Shown here: positions 1-5,829 of the stretch, one piece after another | How positions within the stretch are numbered: position 1 is the first letter of the stretch | How the letters are laid out: the number at the start of each line of letters is the position of its first letter | From: an uncultured Opitutia bacterium | GTDB taxonomy: Bacteria; Verrucomicrobiota; Verrucomicrobiia; Opitutales; UBA953 | DNA: 6,227 bases | Assembly (NCBI GenBank): GCA_903840235.1 | Contig: CAIMFE010000110.1 | Span: forward strand, 1-6,227 | Direction of reading: 5' to 3' | Translations under genes and position numbers: made by a program | Notes under the pieces: model-generated | Seen by the model: only the letters and a program-made list of their open reading frames with translations | What the model was told of the DNA's origin: nothing | The model's database searches: none

Positions 1-186
1 CGGGTGCTCAAGCGTTCCACATCCATCCCCATGCCGACTTGGCTCGTATCTACTTTATTTGGGCAAATGGGGTCCGAAACACTCTTAGCCGACCTCTCCA
101 TCATGCCCGAGGTCGCTCTAAAATCAGGTTTCAAATTTAATACGCCCGAACTCAAAGCCGCCCTAGTTAAAGCATTGAAAGAATGA
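1..186 (+). CDS. TIGR01777-family SDR epimerase-like protein, C-terminal end (5' partial)
   Basis: The reading frame is open from base 1 to the TGA at 184-186, so only the last 61 residues are present and the start lies outside the window. The visible part fits the short C-terminal domain (DUF1731) that closes TIGR01777-family proteins such as E. coli YfcH. It has a P-x-W segment, then LFGQMGSETLL, a Pro about ten residues on, and SGFKF followed by P-ELKAAL, which matches the family pattern of LFGemg-LL, P, GF-F and P-ALr. Family members are NAD(P)-binding Rossmann-fold short-chain dehydrogenase/epimerase relatives, mostly of unknown substrate. The nucleotide-binding part is not in the window, so activity cannot be judged. 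The next gene starts 44 bases downstream on the same strand. The family call is fairly sure; no reaction can be given. Confidence 0.85.
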   Translation, partial: RVLKRSTSIPMPTWLVSTLFGQMGSETLLADLSIMPEVALKSGFKFNTPELKAALVKALKE

Positions 187-230
187 TTTTAGATTGAGTT
201 TAGAATAGTAAATCCAAATGTTAACTCAGT

Positions 231-962
231 ATGTCTCGTAAACATTCACTTAATTTATCATGGGTATTAATGACGACCGTTCTTTTGTTCGTAGGTTGTG
301 ATGACAACAAGGACACCAATGCAAGAACGCCGGAGTTCGATGATCCAGATTTTCGGCAAGGTCTCACTTACGAAAAACAACATGAGACCCGTCGAGCACT
401 CGAATGCTTCTTGCGGGTGATCGATAAACGCAATGGCTCAGCGGAATCACACCTCGAAGCCGGCCGGATGTATATCGATTTAAAAGACCCGCTGCCCGCC
501 ATTTATCACTTCAACGAATACATCCGGTTGAAACCCAACTCCGACCAAAGTAAAATTGTTCGTCAGATGATTAAAACCGCCGATAAACTCTATCTCGAAC
601 AAATCCCAGGACGACCCATGGAGCCCGATGCCGCGGGTACGACTGATCAAAACTCACAACTACAAAAATTAAGAGCTGAGAATGATAAGCTAAGACGTGA
701 AAACGCGGAACTAACCCGTATCAACAAAGTCAGCGAAATCCCCACGAGTAATTCAACGCCAACAACAAATATTAAAACTTCATCCACGGGTACCAAGAGT
801 TCGACCACTTATGTCATCAAGATGAATGATACGCTTTCATCCATCTCCAGAAAATTCTACGGTACCGATTCAAGAAAAACTGAAATTTATAACGCCAATA
901 AAACTAAAATAAAAAATCCATCGAAACTCGTGGTGGGCGTGACGATTGAGATTCCGCAGTAG
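231..962 (+). CDS. Lipoprotein with TPR-like helices, coiled coil and C-terminal LysM domain
   Basis: This is a 243-residue probable envelope lipoprotein. Residues 1-23 form a signal peptide with R3/K4, a hydrophobic stretch at 9-21 and a lipobox-like FVGC ending at Cys23. Asp24-Asp25 follow, which in E. coli would favour inner-membrane retention. Residues about 40-122 resemble two or three TPR helix pairs (Y-E-K-...-RALECF, then AGRMYIDL-...-AIYHFNEYIRLKPN). Residues 140-166 form a charged heptad-like coiled coil (LQKLRAENDKLRRENAEL). A Ser/Thr-rich linker spans about 170-192. Residues 193-242 form a LysM domain (YVIKMNDTLSSISRKFYG ... EIYNANK ... L-VG-TIEIP), a fold that binds peptidoglycan GlcNAc. 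The likely role, inferred, is a membrane-anchored scaffold reaching the cell wall. The ATG is chosen because it directly precedes the signal peptide; no Shine-Dalgarno is visible. recF follows after two bases. Partners are unknown. Confidence 0.85.
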   Translation: MSRKHSLNLSWVLMTTVLLFVGCDDNKDTNARTPEFDDPDFRQGLTYEKQHETRRALECFLRVIDKRNGSAESHLEAGRMYIDLKDPLPAIYHFNEYIRLKPNSDQSKIVRQMIKTADKLYLEQIPGRPMEPDAAGTTDQNSQLQKLRAENDKLRRENAELTRINKVSEIPTSNSTPTTNIKTSSTGTKSSTTYVIKMNDTLSSISRKFYGTDSRKTEIYNANKTKIKNPSKLVVGVTIEIPQ

Positions 963-964
963 TT

Positions 965-2023
965 ATGCGTATTACCCGCATTCGCACGGTCGACTTTAGA
1001 AACTTAGTTTTTGCGGATGTAAATACGGACAACGATCACGTTTTTCTGACCGGCGATAACGGCCAAGGAAAAACCAATTTATTAGAAGCCGCGGGCTTGG
1101 TTTCCACCTTTCGTTCTTTTCGTACCAGCGAAATTACCCCGCTCATTCGTAAGGACTGCAAAGAAGCACGCATCCGACTCGATATCGTGGACGGCTCCGG
1201 CGAACAGGTTGTCGAAATTCAACTAGCTAAAGGCTCACGTAAAGCCGTCGTGAATAATACTCCGGTGCGTTCGGTCTCCCAACACTTAGGACTTTTTCCC
1301 ACCGTCGTTTTTTGTTCGGACGATTTACGATTAATTCGGGGACAGCCTTCTAATCGACGCCGCTGGCTAGATGCTGCGATTGGTAGCACCGACGGCGTTT
1401 ATCTGAATGCCGTTCGCGATTACCAACGTGCCCTCGAAGGGAGAAATGCTTTGTTAAAAATGGAGAGACCGTCCGACGACGAATTGCGCGCATTTGAAAA
1501 AATCATGTTCTCCGCAGCAGTGATTATAAATCAAACTCGTGTCGCAGTAGTTCCTGAACTCGCAGAGACCTTACGCGCAACGTGCACTCGCTCGGGTTTT
1601 CCCAACAAAGGTGCCGATCTCATTTTCCAAGCTGATAGTCCGATTGACTCACTGGCCGAGCTCTGGGAAAAAAATCGTTCCGCTGAAAAAATCACGGGGA
1701 CCACCTTACGCGGACCACAGAAAGATGATTTTAATGTTCTCTTCGAAAATCAAGACGCCGCTGATTTTGCCTCCGAAGGTCAGCAAAGACTCCTTGTTTT
1801 AGCCCTTTGCTTGGGTCGATTAAAACGCGACGTACTCCGCACCCCCACCCCTCCTGTTATTCTGGCGGACGATGTTCTGGGGGAACTGGACGACACGCGT
1901 AGACGGGCATTTTGGCAGGAAGTAGGCGATTCTCATCAAGTAATTGCCACAGGAACCGTCCCACCCCCGTCCGGAAATTGGCTGACTTATAAAGTCAGCG
2001 AAGGAACCTATACCCGAGGTTGA
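965..2023 (+). CDS. recF: DNA replication and repair protein RecF
   Basis: RecF is a cytoplasmic SMC/ABC-like ATPase that helps RecO and RecR load RecA at single-strand gaps and stalled forks. The 352 residues are close to E. coli length (357). Visible motifs: Walker A GDNGQGKT at 30-37 followed by NLLEA; the RecF signature SDDLRLIRGQPSNRRRWLD at 118-136; GPQKDDF at 250-256; the ABC signature SEGQQRL at 270-276; Walker B VILADD at 298-303; and the D-loop ELDD at 307-310. All key ATPase residues are present, so the protein should be active. The ATG lies two bases after the stop of the lipoprotein gene, which implies co-transcription and probably translational coupling. The gene is not beside dnaA, dnaN or gyrB here, unlike the classic arrangement near the origin. 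The identification is essentially certain. Confidence 0.97.
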   Translation: MRITRIRTVDFRNLVFADVNTDNDHVFLTGDNGQGKTNLLEAAGLVSTFRSFRTSEITPLIRKDCKEARIRLDIVDGSGEQVVEIQLAKGSRKAVVNNTPVRSVSQHLGLFPTVVFCSDDLRLIRGQPSNRRRWLDAAIGSTDGVYLNAVRDYQRALEGRNALLKMERPSDDELRAFEKIMFSAAVIINQTRVAVVPELAETLRATCTRSGFPNKGADLIFQADSPIDSLAELWEKNRSAEKITGTTLRGPQKDDFNVLFENQDAADFASEGQQRLLVLALCLGRLKRDVLRTPTPPVILADDVLGELDDTRRRAFWQEVGDSHQVIATGTVPPPSGNWLTYKVSEGTYTRG

Positions 2024-2050
2024 TTTTGGCGTTGTTTTATGGGCATCTGA

Positions 2051-2065
2051 CCCCTTGGATAGGGG
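2051..2065 (+). promoter_or_regulatory. Small hairpin over the purine stretch before secG
   Basis: CCCCT (2051-2055) and AGGGG (2061-2065) can pair as a five-base, GC-rich stem with a five-base loop, ending one base before the secG ATG at 2067. AGGGG is the only Shine-Dalgarno-like stretch in front of any gene in the window, though it sits too close to the ATG for normal spacing. If the hairpin forms in mRNA it would hide the ribosome landing site and could limit secG translation unless ribosomes leaving recF open it. It is short and may be chance. Confidence 0.25.
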
Positions 2066-2066
2066 C

Positions 2067-2528
2067 ATGACCGACTTTCTGCTCTACGCCGCCGTTGTCT
2101 TCTTATTTTTAGTCAGCATCCTTGTTGTGCTCATCATCCTCATGCAGCGCCCAAGCGCCAACGCAGGAATGGGGGCCGCTCTCGGTGGCGGTGCCGCTGA
2201 AAGCGTTTTTGGTGGTGAATCTGCCAACGTCCTTACGAAAATGACGACGACCTTAACTGTCATTTTATTCGTTTTAAGTTTTGGCTTATACCTCGGTTTC
2301 GTTGCGCGTGAAAACAAAGGACCCAAAGCCCTCACACCCGCACCGACCGTCACCGCTCCTGCTAAACCTGAACCTGTTAAAACTCCAGTCAGTGCAACTC
2401 CTGCCAGCCCAGCAGCGGCACCAGCCACACCCGTCGCTCCGGCCACGAATTCCGTCAGCACACCGGCTGCACCTGTTAAGTCTGAACCTGTCCCAGCTGC
2501 ACCCGCAGCCACGGGCACCAAACAGTAA
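2067..2528 (+). CDS. secG: Protein translocase subunit SecG with long Ala/Pro-rich tail
   Basis: SecG is the small inner-membrane subunit that assists SecYE and SecA in protein export. With the ATG at 2067 the protein has 153 residues. Transmembrane helix 1 spans about 4-26 and ends in the family motif LMQRP. The conserved cytoplasmic loop follows (AGMGAALGGGAAESVFGG, 33-50, then ANVLTKMT), and transmembrane helix 2 spans about 61-80. Residues 84-153 are a low-complexity Ala/Pro/Val/Thr/Lys tail with PVK-x-PV-like repeats. SecG proteins are often only 75-110 residues, so this tail is an extension of unknown function. A TTG at 2055 would add four residues (MDRG), but the ATG places the protein start where it is usual, just before helix 1. 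The gene lies 43 bases after recF and six before the next gene. Identification is strong; the exact start is less certain. Confidence 0.93.
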   Translation: MTDFLLYAAVVFLFLVSILVVLIILMQRPSANAGMGAALGGGAAESVFGGESANVLTKMTTTLTVILFVLSFGLYLGFVARENKGPKALTPAPTVTAPAKPEPVKTPVSATPASPAAAPATPVAPATNSVSTPAAPVKSEPVPAAPAATGTKQ

Positions 2529-2534
2529 TCAGCA

Positions 2535-3377
2535 GTGCCACGACTCTTACTCAGCTTGCTAATCTGCTGGGTGACTCTGTCCTGCCCCTCTCAAAGCTAT
2601 GCCCAAGGCAACTTTGATGATGATGGTTTTGCCCAATTAAACAGCGAGCAAAGCGATCAGGTCTTACAGCTTTTTCGACAGTCAAGAATCCCAGGAAATT
2701 TTTTTCTAAAGTTTAATATTATTCATAAACCACGCCAGGGTGAAAATAAAAAGCCCGTGGAAGGCGCCCTCTGGGCCGGCTGGGCCGACTTCGGGCCGCA
2801 AGTGCGTGGCGAGATTTTTGATAACGATGGGCAAACTCAGCTGTCCTTTATCGCCGTTAAAAATTTCAAACAATCATCACTCTGGATTTCCAATAATTTG
2901 AAACCCGCCCAAGTCGGAAATTCAAACGAAGCGAGTGAGCCCATCGTACCTGGACTGATTCTGAGCGCTTTCGATATCAACCTGCCCTTCACGCACTGGA
3001 AAGACACAAAATATACGGCGACGCTAAGATCGCGTGGTCGGGGTGTGCATTTCTTCGAAGCAATAAATCCAACTCAAAGTGAACCTGCGAAAGTGGTGTA
3101 TGGAATCGATCGCACCTACGGCGCGCTCACCGAAGCGACTTATTACAGTCAGACCGGAAAAATTACGCGAACGCTAAAAATTGAAGACTTTGCTAAAGTC
3201 GATGGCCAATGGATGGTCAGCACCTGCAGTATTCGCGATGAAACGACTCGGGATATCGATGTCTTTAAAATTACCGATGCCGCCGTCCGCATTAATTTAC
3301 TCGAGAAAACTTTTACGCCCGAAACTTTAGTTGAAAAAGCTAAATTCCCCACTCCCGCCGAGTTAAAAAATCTCTAA
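2535..3377 (+). CDS. Exported LolA-like (outer-membrane lipoprotein-sorting-like) protein
   Basis: This 280-residue protein is probably secreted across the inner membrane. It begins at a GTG six bases after the secG stop. Arg3, a hydrophobic core at 4-15 and SYA at 21-23 make a type I signal peptide, with probable cleavage after Ala23. Cys17 sits in TLSC, which is a poor lipobox. The mature part is rich in alternating beta-type segments. Landmarks are G-LWAGWADFGPQ (77-89), SAFDINLPFTHW (144-155), SRGRGVHFFEA (166-176), a Y-G-ALTEA-YY-x-x-TGK stretch (195-209), KVDGQWM (221-227) and RDETTRDIDVFKI (234-246). The pattern of DGxW, a charged turn and strands resembles LolA/LolB-fold proteins annotated as outer membrane lipoprotein-sorting proteins. 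That assignment comes from general resemblance, not from a diagnostic motif. Its place next to secG fits an envelope role. The true substrate is unknown. Confidence 0.6.
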   Translation: MPRLLLSLLICWVTLSCPSQSYAQGNFDDDGFAQLNSEQSDQVLQLFRQSRIPGNFFLKFNIIHKPRQGENKKPVEGALWAGWADFGPQVRGEIFDNDGQTQLSFIAVKNFKQSSLWISNNLKPAQVGNSNEASEPIVPGLILSAFDINLPFTHWKDTKYTATLRSRGRGVHFFEAINPTQSEPAKVVYGIDRTYGALTEATYYSQTGKITRTLKIEDFAKVDGQWMVSTCSIRDETTRDIDVFKITDAAVRINLLEKTFTPETLVEKAKFPTPAELKNL

Positions 3378-3379
3378 TC

Positions 3380-4135
3380 ATGAGCGCACCCGCTTTAAAA
3401 ATTACCCAGTTCTGCAATCTGGTGACGAATAATAAGAAAATTAAGGATTTTACCGGAGCAAATAATGGCCTGCAATTTCGCGGTAATCATAAAGTTCGCA
3501 AAGTCGGTGCCGCCGTCGATGCCGGAGCAAAAGTTTTTGAACAAGCAGCTAAACGTGGCGTGGATTATTTAATTGTTCACCACGGCATACATTGGTCGAC
3601 CGTGTCTCCTAAAAATGAAGTCAAGAAACTGCGACAAGCCGCACTGAAGAAAAGTAAATTGTCACTCTATTCAAGCCACCTGCCTCTCGATGCTCATCCG
3701 GCGATCGGTAATAATGCTTTAATCGCCCAAGACCTCGGACTGAAAGTGGTGCGTTGGTTTGTCGATTTCGAAGGCCTACCCATCGCTTGTATTTGTCGCG
3801 GTATCAGTCGTAAAAAATTAAGTCAGCGTTTAAAAAAGTCTTATCCGAAAACCTTTAAGGCGATTGAATTCGGATCCAAGAATCCCAAGTGGATTGCCAT
3901 TCTCAGCGGCAGCGGACGCAGTGCACTGCCCTATTTAAAGTCAGAAAATTGCGACACACTCATCACGGGCGAACTTCGTGAAGAACATTTCAACGAAGCC
4001 CAAGAACAGGGATGGAATCTTTACCCTTGTGGACATTATGCGACGGAAACCTGGGGCGTGAAAGCACTCGCCGCTGCTGTATCTGCAGAGTTTGGTATCC
4101 CTTGGGAGTTTATCTCGACCGATAATCCCCTTTGA
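3380..4135 (+). CDS. Nif3/YbgI-family dinuclear metal-centre protein
   Basis: The protein has 251 residues, close to E. coli YbgI (247), and belongs to the Nif3-like family (TIGR00486, also labelled GTP cyclohydrolase 1 type 2 homologue). Family members form toroidal hexamers with two metal ions per subunit; their physiological role is unsettled. Motifs in order: NNGLQFRG (28-35), the metal-binding VHHG (66-69; H67, H68), SSHLPLDAHP (98-107; H100, D104), TGELREEHF (196-204) and GHYATE (218-223; H219, E223). The expected metal ligands all appear present. The ATG lies two bases after the previous stop, and the stop comes two bases before the gluQ ATG, so the gene is inside the operon. No Shine-Dalgarno is visible. 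The family assignment is very secure, but enzymatic activity should not be assumed. Confidence 0.95.
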   Translation: MSAPALKITQFCNLVTNNKKIKDFTGANNGLQFRGNHKVRKVGAAVDAGAKVFEQAAKRGVDYLIVHHGIHWSTVSPKNEVKKLRQAALKKSKLSLYSSHLPLDAHPAIGNNALIAQDLGLKVVRWFVDFEGLPIACICRGISRKKLSQRLKKSYPKTFKAIEFGSKNPKWIAILSGSGRSALPYLKSENCDTLITGELREEHFNEAQEQGWNLYPCGHYATETWGVKALAAAVSAEFGIPWEFISTDNPL

Positions 4136-4137
4136 GC

Positions 4138-4992
4138 ATGTCGGACTATCGCGGTCGCATCGCCCCCACGCCTACCGGCTTATTGCACGTGGGCCATGCT
4201 CGCACCTTCGCCCAGGCCGCCGAACGAGCTAAGCGTGCCCATGGACAACTCCTCTTTCGTATAGAAGATTTAGATGCGCACCGTTGTCGCGATGAGTTCG
4301 CCCAGAAGTCGATGGAAGATTGTCGCTGGCTGGGCTTTAAATGGAATGAAGGTCCCGATGTCGGTGGCGTATCTGGACCCTACATTCAGTCCCAAAGAAT
4401 CAAATATTATTTAGAAATATGGAAACTATTACACGCCACTGGACTTATCTATCCGTGCGACAAATCACGCAAAGATGTCGAACGCGCCTTAGTCGCTCCT
4501 CACGTCGAGGATGATCAAGAGCCGATTTTTCCGATTGAATTACGGCCTGATAAAAATCTGGGACTCGATGCCACCGAACCAGGAAATCAAAACTGGAGAT
4601 TCAGAACTCCTCTCGGTGAAGAAATTAAATTCCATGACGAATTACAGGGCGATCAGTCATTCACTGCGGGAAAAGATTTCGGAGATTTTCTGGTCTGGCG
4701 AAAAGACGGATTTCCTTCCTACGAACTAGCCGTGGTTGCCGATGATCATGCGATGAAGATTACCGAAGTAGTTCGTGGTGCCGACCTACTACTCTCCACG
4801 GCGCGACAGATTTTACTGTATCGCGCACTTAATTGGACCCCGCCACAATGGGCACACGTTCCCTTAGTAACGGACGCCCAAGGTCAACGTCTCGCCAAAC
4901 GAACGAAAGGTCTCTCCATCCAAGAGCTTCGCGAGAAAGGCATTACCGCAGAAGCCGTTTTAACTGCGCCCCTGAAGATACTCTCAAATTAA
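4138..4992 (+). CDS. gluQ: Glutamyl-queuosine tRNA(Asp) synthetase
   Basis: GluQ activates glutamate with ATP and attaches it to the queuosine base at position 34 of tRNA(Asp). It resembles the catalytic half of GluRS without the anticodon-binding domain. The 284 residues (E. coli YadB 308) are far below the roughly 470 of full GluRS, which supports GluQ. Visible motifs: GRIAPTPTG (6-14), the HIGH-type HVGHA (17-21), FRIEDLD (40-46) and the KMSKS-type QRLAKR (250-255). The zinc site is eroded: the usual C-x-C is C107-D108-K109, and the usual YPGxCR region reads FPIELR, so three of four ligands seem lost. An in-frame TTG at 4132 overlaps the Nif3 stop and is an alternative start; the ATG at 4138 is preferred because it gives the usual short N-terminus before the GR-APTPTG strand. 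This assignment implies that the organism makes or salvages queuosine. Confidence 0.93.
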   Translation: MSDYRGRIAPTPTGLLHVGHARTFAQAAERAKRAHGQLLFRIEDLDAHRCRDEFAQKSMEDCRWLGFKWNEGPDVGGVSGPYIQSQRIKYYLEIWKLLHATGLIYPCDKSRKDVERALVAPHVEDDQEPIFPIELRPDKNLGLDATEPGNQNWRFRTPLGEEIKFHDELQGDQSFTAGKDFGDFLVWRKDGFPSYELAVVADDHAMKITEVVRGADLLLSTARQILLYRALNWTPPQWAHVPLVTDAQGQRLAKRTKGLSIQELREKGITAEAVLTAPLKILSN

Positions 4993-5037
4993 TCCAGTAT
5001 TCATTGCCTTCGAAGCCCTAAGCCCTAGACCCACTTT

Positions 5038-5829
5038 ATGCAGTCCACCCGGATATTACTCTTAGATAACGGCTCACTCGAAGCCGCGACGACCCTGAGT
5101 TTACGGCGCCTATCTAAAGAAGTGGGCAAGATTATCGGACATGAAGTTTACCCTGTTTCGGTTCTGCATTCGCAAAAAGTAGCTCCTGAACTTTTAGATA
5201 ATAAACCCGCACAGATTTTTTCCGAAGCAATCCAGCAGGCCGGTCGTGATGGAATTGAGAAAATAATTGTGCTCCCGCTTTTCATGGGCCCGAGTCTGGC
5301 CATCACGGAATTTATTCCAGCGCAGTTCCAACTCCACGCCCCCAAAGAGATGCAAATGGTTGTCGCCGATACTTTATTCGGTGTGGATGGAGAACTTTGC
5401 GATATACTCATCGACAATCTAAAAGCGACTTCTTGGCAGAAAGATAAATCGACGGTTCTGCTTTGCGATCACGGCACTCCGATTATCGAAGTAAATCGTG
5501 TGCGTAATCTGTTAGCTAAAGAAATAAGTGAAAAACTTGGATTAAATTCTCACCAGCCCATTGCCTGCTCAATGGAGCGACGCGAGGGCGATCAATACGC
5601 TTTCAACGAACCGCTCTTAGAGTCCGCACTTTCCAAGGCATCCTCCCACGCTATTGTTCTCATGCAGTTCCTGCTTCCTGGTCGCCACGCTGGAACAGGC
5701 GGCGATGTGGCAGAAATTTGCGAGAAGCACGTGCCGAATGGTATCACCTGGGAACTCAGTCCTTTAATTGGCACACACCCCAGCCTTCCTCGCTTATTAG
5801 CCCGCCGATTCAGCGAATTAAAGGCTTAG
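5038..5829 (+). CDS. cbiX: CbiX/SirB-type sirohydrochlorin chelatase, two-domain form
   Basis: This is a 263-residue cytoplasmic class II chelatase with two tandem CbiX-like halves, the length of long SirB/CbiX proteins. Such enzymes insert Co2+ or Fe2+ into sirohydrochlorin, for cobalamin or siroheme. The N-terminal half (about 4-125) starts with LLLDNGS, where the usual histidine of the HG motif is Asn11, and its LPLFMGPSLAITEFIP segment (79-94) has no histidine either. The C-terminal half (about 137-258) carries LLCDHGTP with His145, then FLLPGRHAGTGGDVAEI with His217, and ends IGTHPSLPRLLARRF. The His145/His217 spacing is close to that of the catalytic pair in B. subtilis SirB. Metal choice cannot be read from sequence. 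The ATG follows a 45-base gap with no Shine-Dalgarno. The neighbouring minus-strand methyltransferase makes the precursor, which supports the call. The last four bases overlap that gene's stop. Confidence 0.85.
   Translation: MQSTRILLLDNGSLEAATTLSLRRLSKEVGKIIGHEVYPVSVLHSQKVAPELLDNKPAQIFSEAIQQAGRDGIEKIIVLPLFMGPSLAITEFIPAQFQLHAPKEMQMVVADTLFGVDGELCDILIDNLKATSWQKDKSTVLLCDHGTPIIEVNRVRNLLAKEISEKLGLNSHQPIACSMERREGDQYAFNEPLLESALSKASSHAIVLMQFLLPGRHAGTGGDVAEICEKHVPNGITWELSPLIGTHPSLPRLLARRFSELKA

Noticed and set aside
175..206. A possible promoter: TTGAAA at 175-180 and TAGAAT at 201-206 before the lipoprotein gene
   Set aside because: Each hexamer is one base from the sigma-70 consensus, but the spacer is 20 bases, too long for normal use, and the -35 element lies inside the preceding gene.
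1820..2068. A minus-strand open frame opposite the end of recF
   Set aside because: It lies over the RecF Walker B and D-loop coding region and shows no recognisable domain.
2084..2521. A 145-codon open frame on the minus strand opposite secG
   Set aside because: It mirrors the low-complexity Ala/Pro coding strand, giving a Gly/Ala/Val-rich product with no family features. The plus-strand SecG is unmistakable.
4132..4137. TTG at 4132 as the gluQ start, overlapping the Nif3 stop
   Set aside because: It would add only Met-Ser before the Met at 4138. ATG is the commoner start and gives the expected N-terminus, although overlap coupling cannot be ruled out.
4138..4992. Full glutamyl-tRNA synthetase broken by a premature stop
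   Set aside because: The frame ends shortly after the KMSKS-type motif, as in intact GluQ proteins, and the following sequence is not a GluRS anticodon-binding domain.
4833..5021. A plus-strand open frame running past the gluQ stop into the gap before the chelatase
   Set aside because: Most of it overlaps the KMSKS-containing end of gluQ in another frame, and the Arg/Ser-rich product looks like out-of-frame translation.
4993..5037. Search for a promoter, terminator or RNA element in the 45-base gap before the chelatase
   Set aside because: It contains only a loose CCCTAA/CCCTAG repetition and no stem with T-run, no promoter pair and no Shine-Dalgarno.
5148..5417. A minus-strand open frame opposite the chelatase gene
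   Set aside because: It is fully inside a well-supported gene and has Ser/Cys-rich, family-free sequence typical of a shadow frame.
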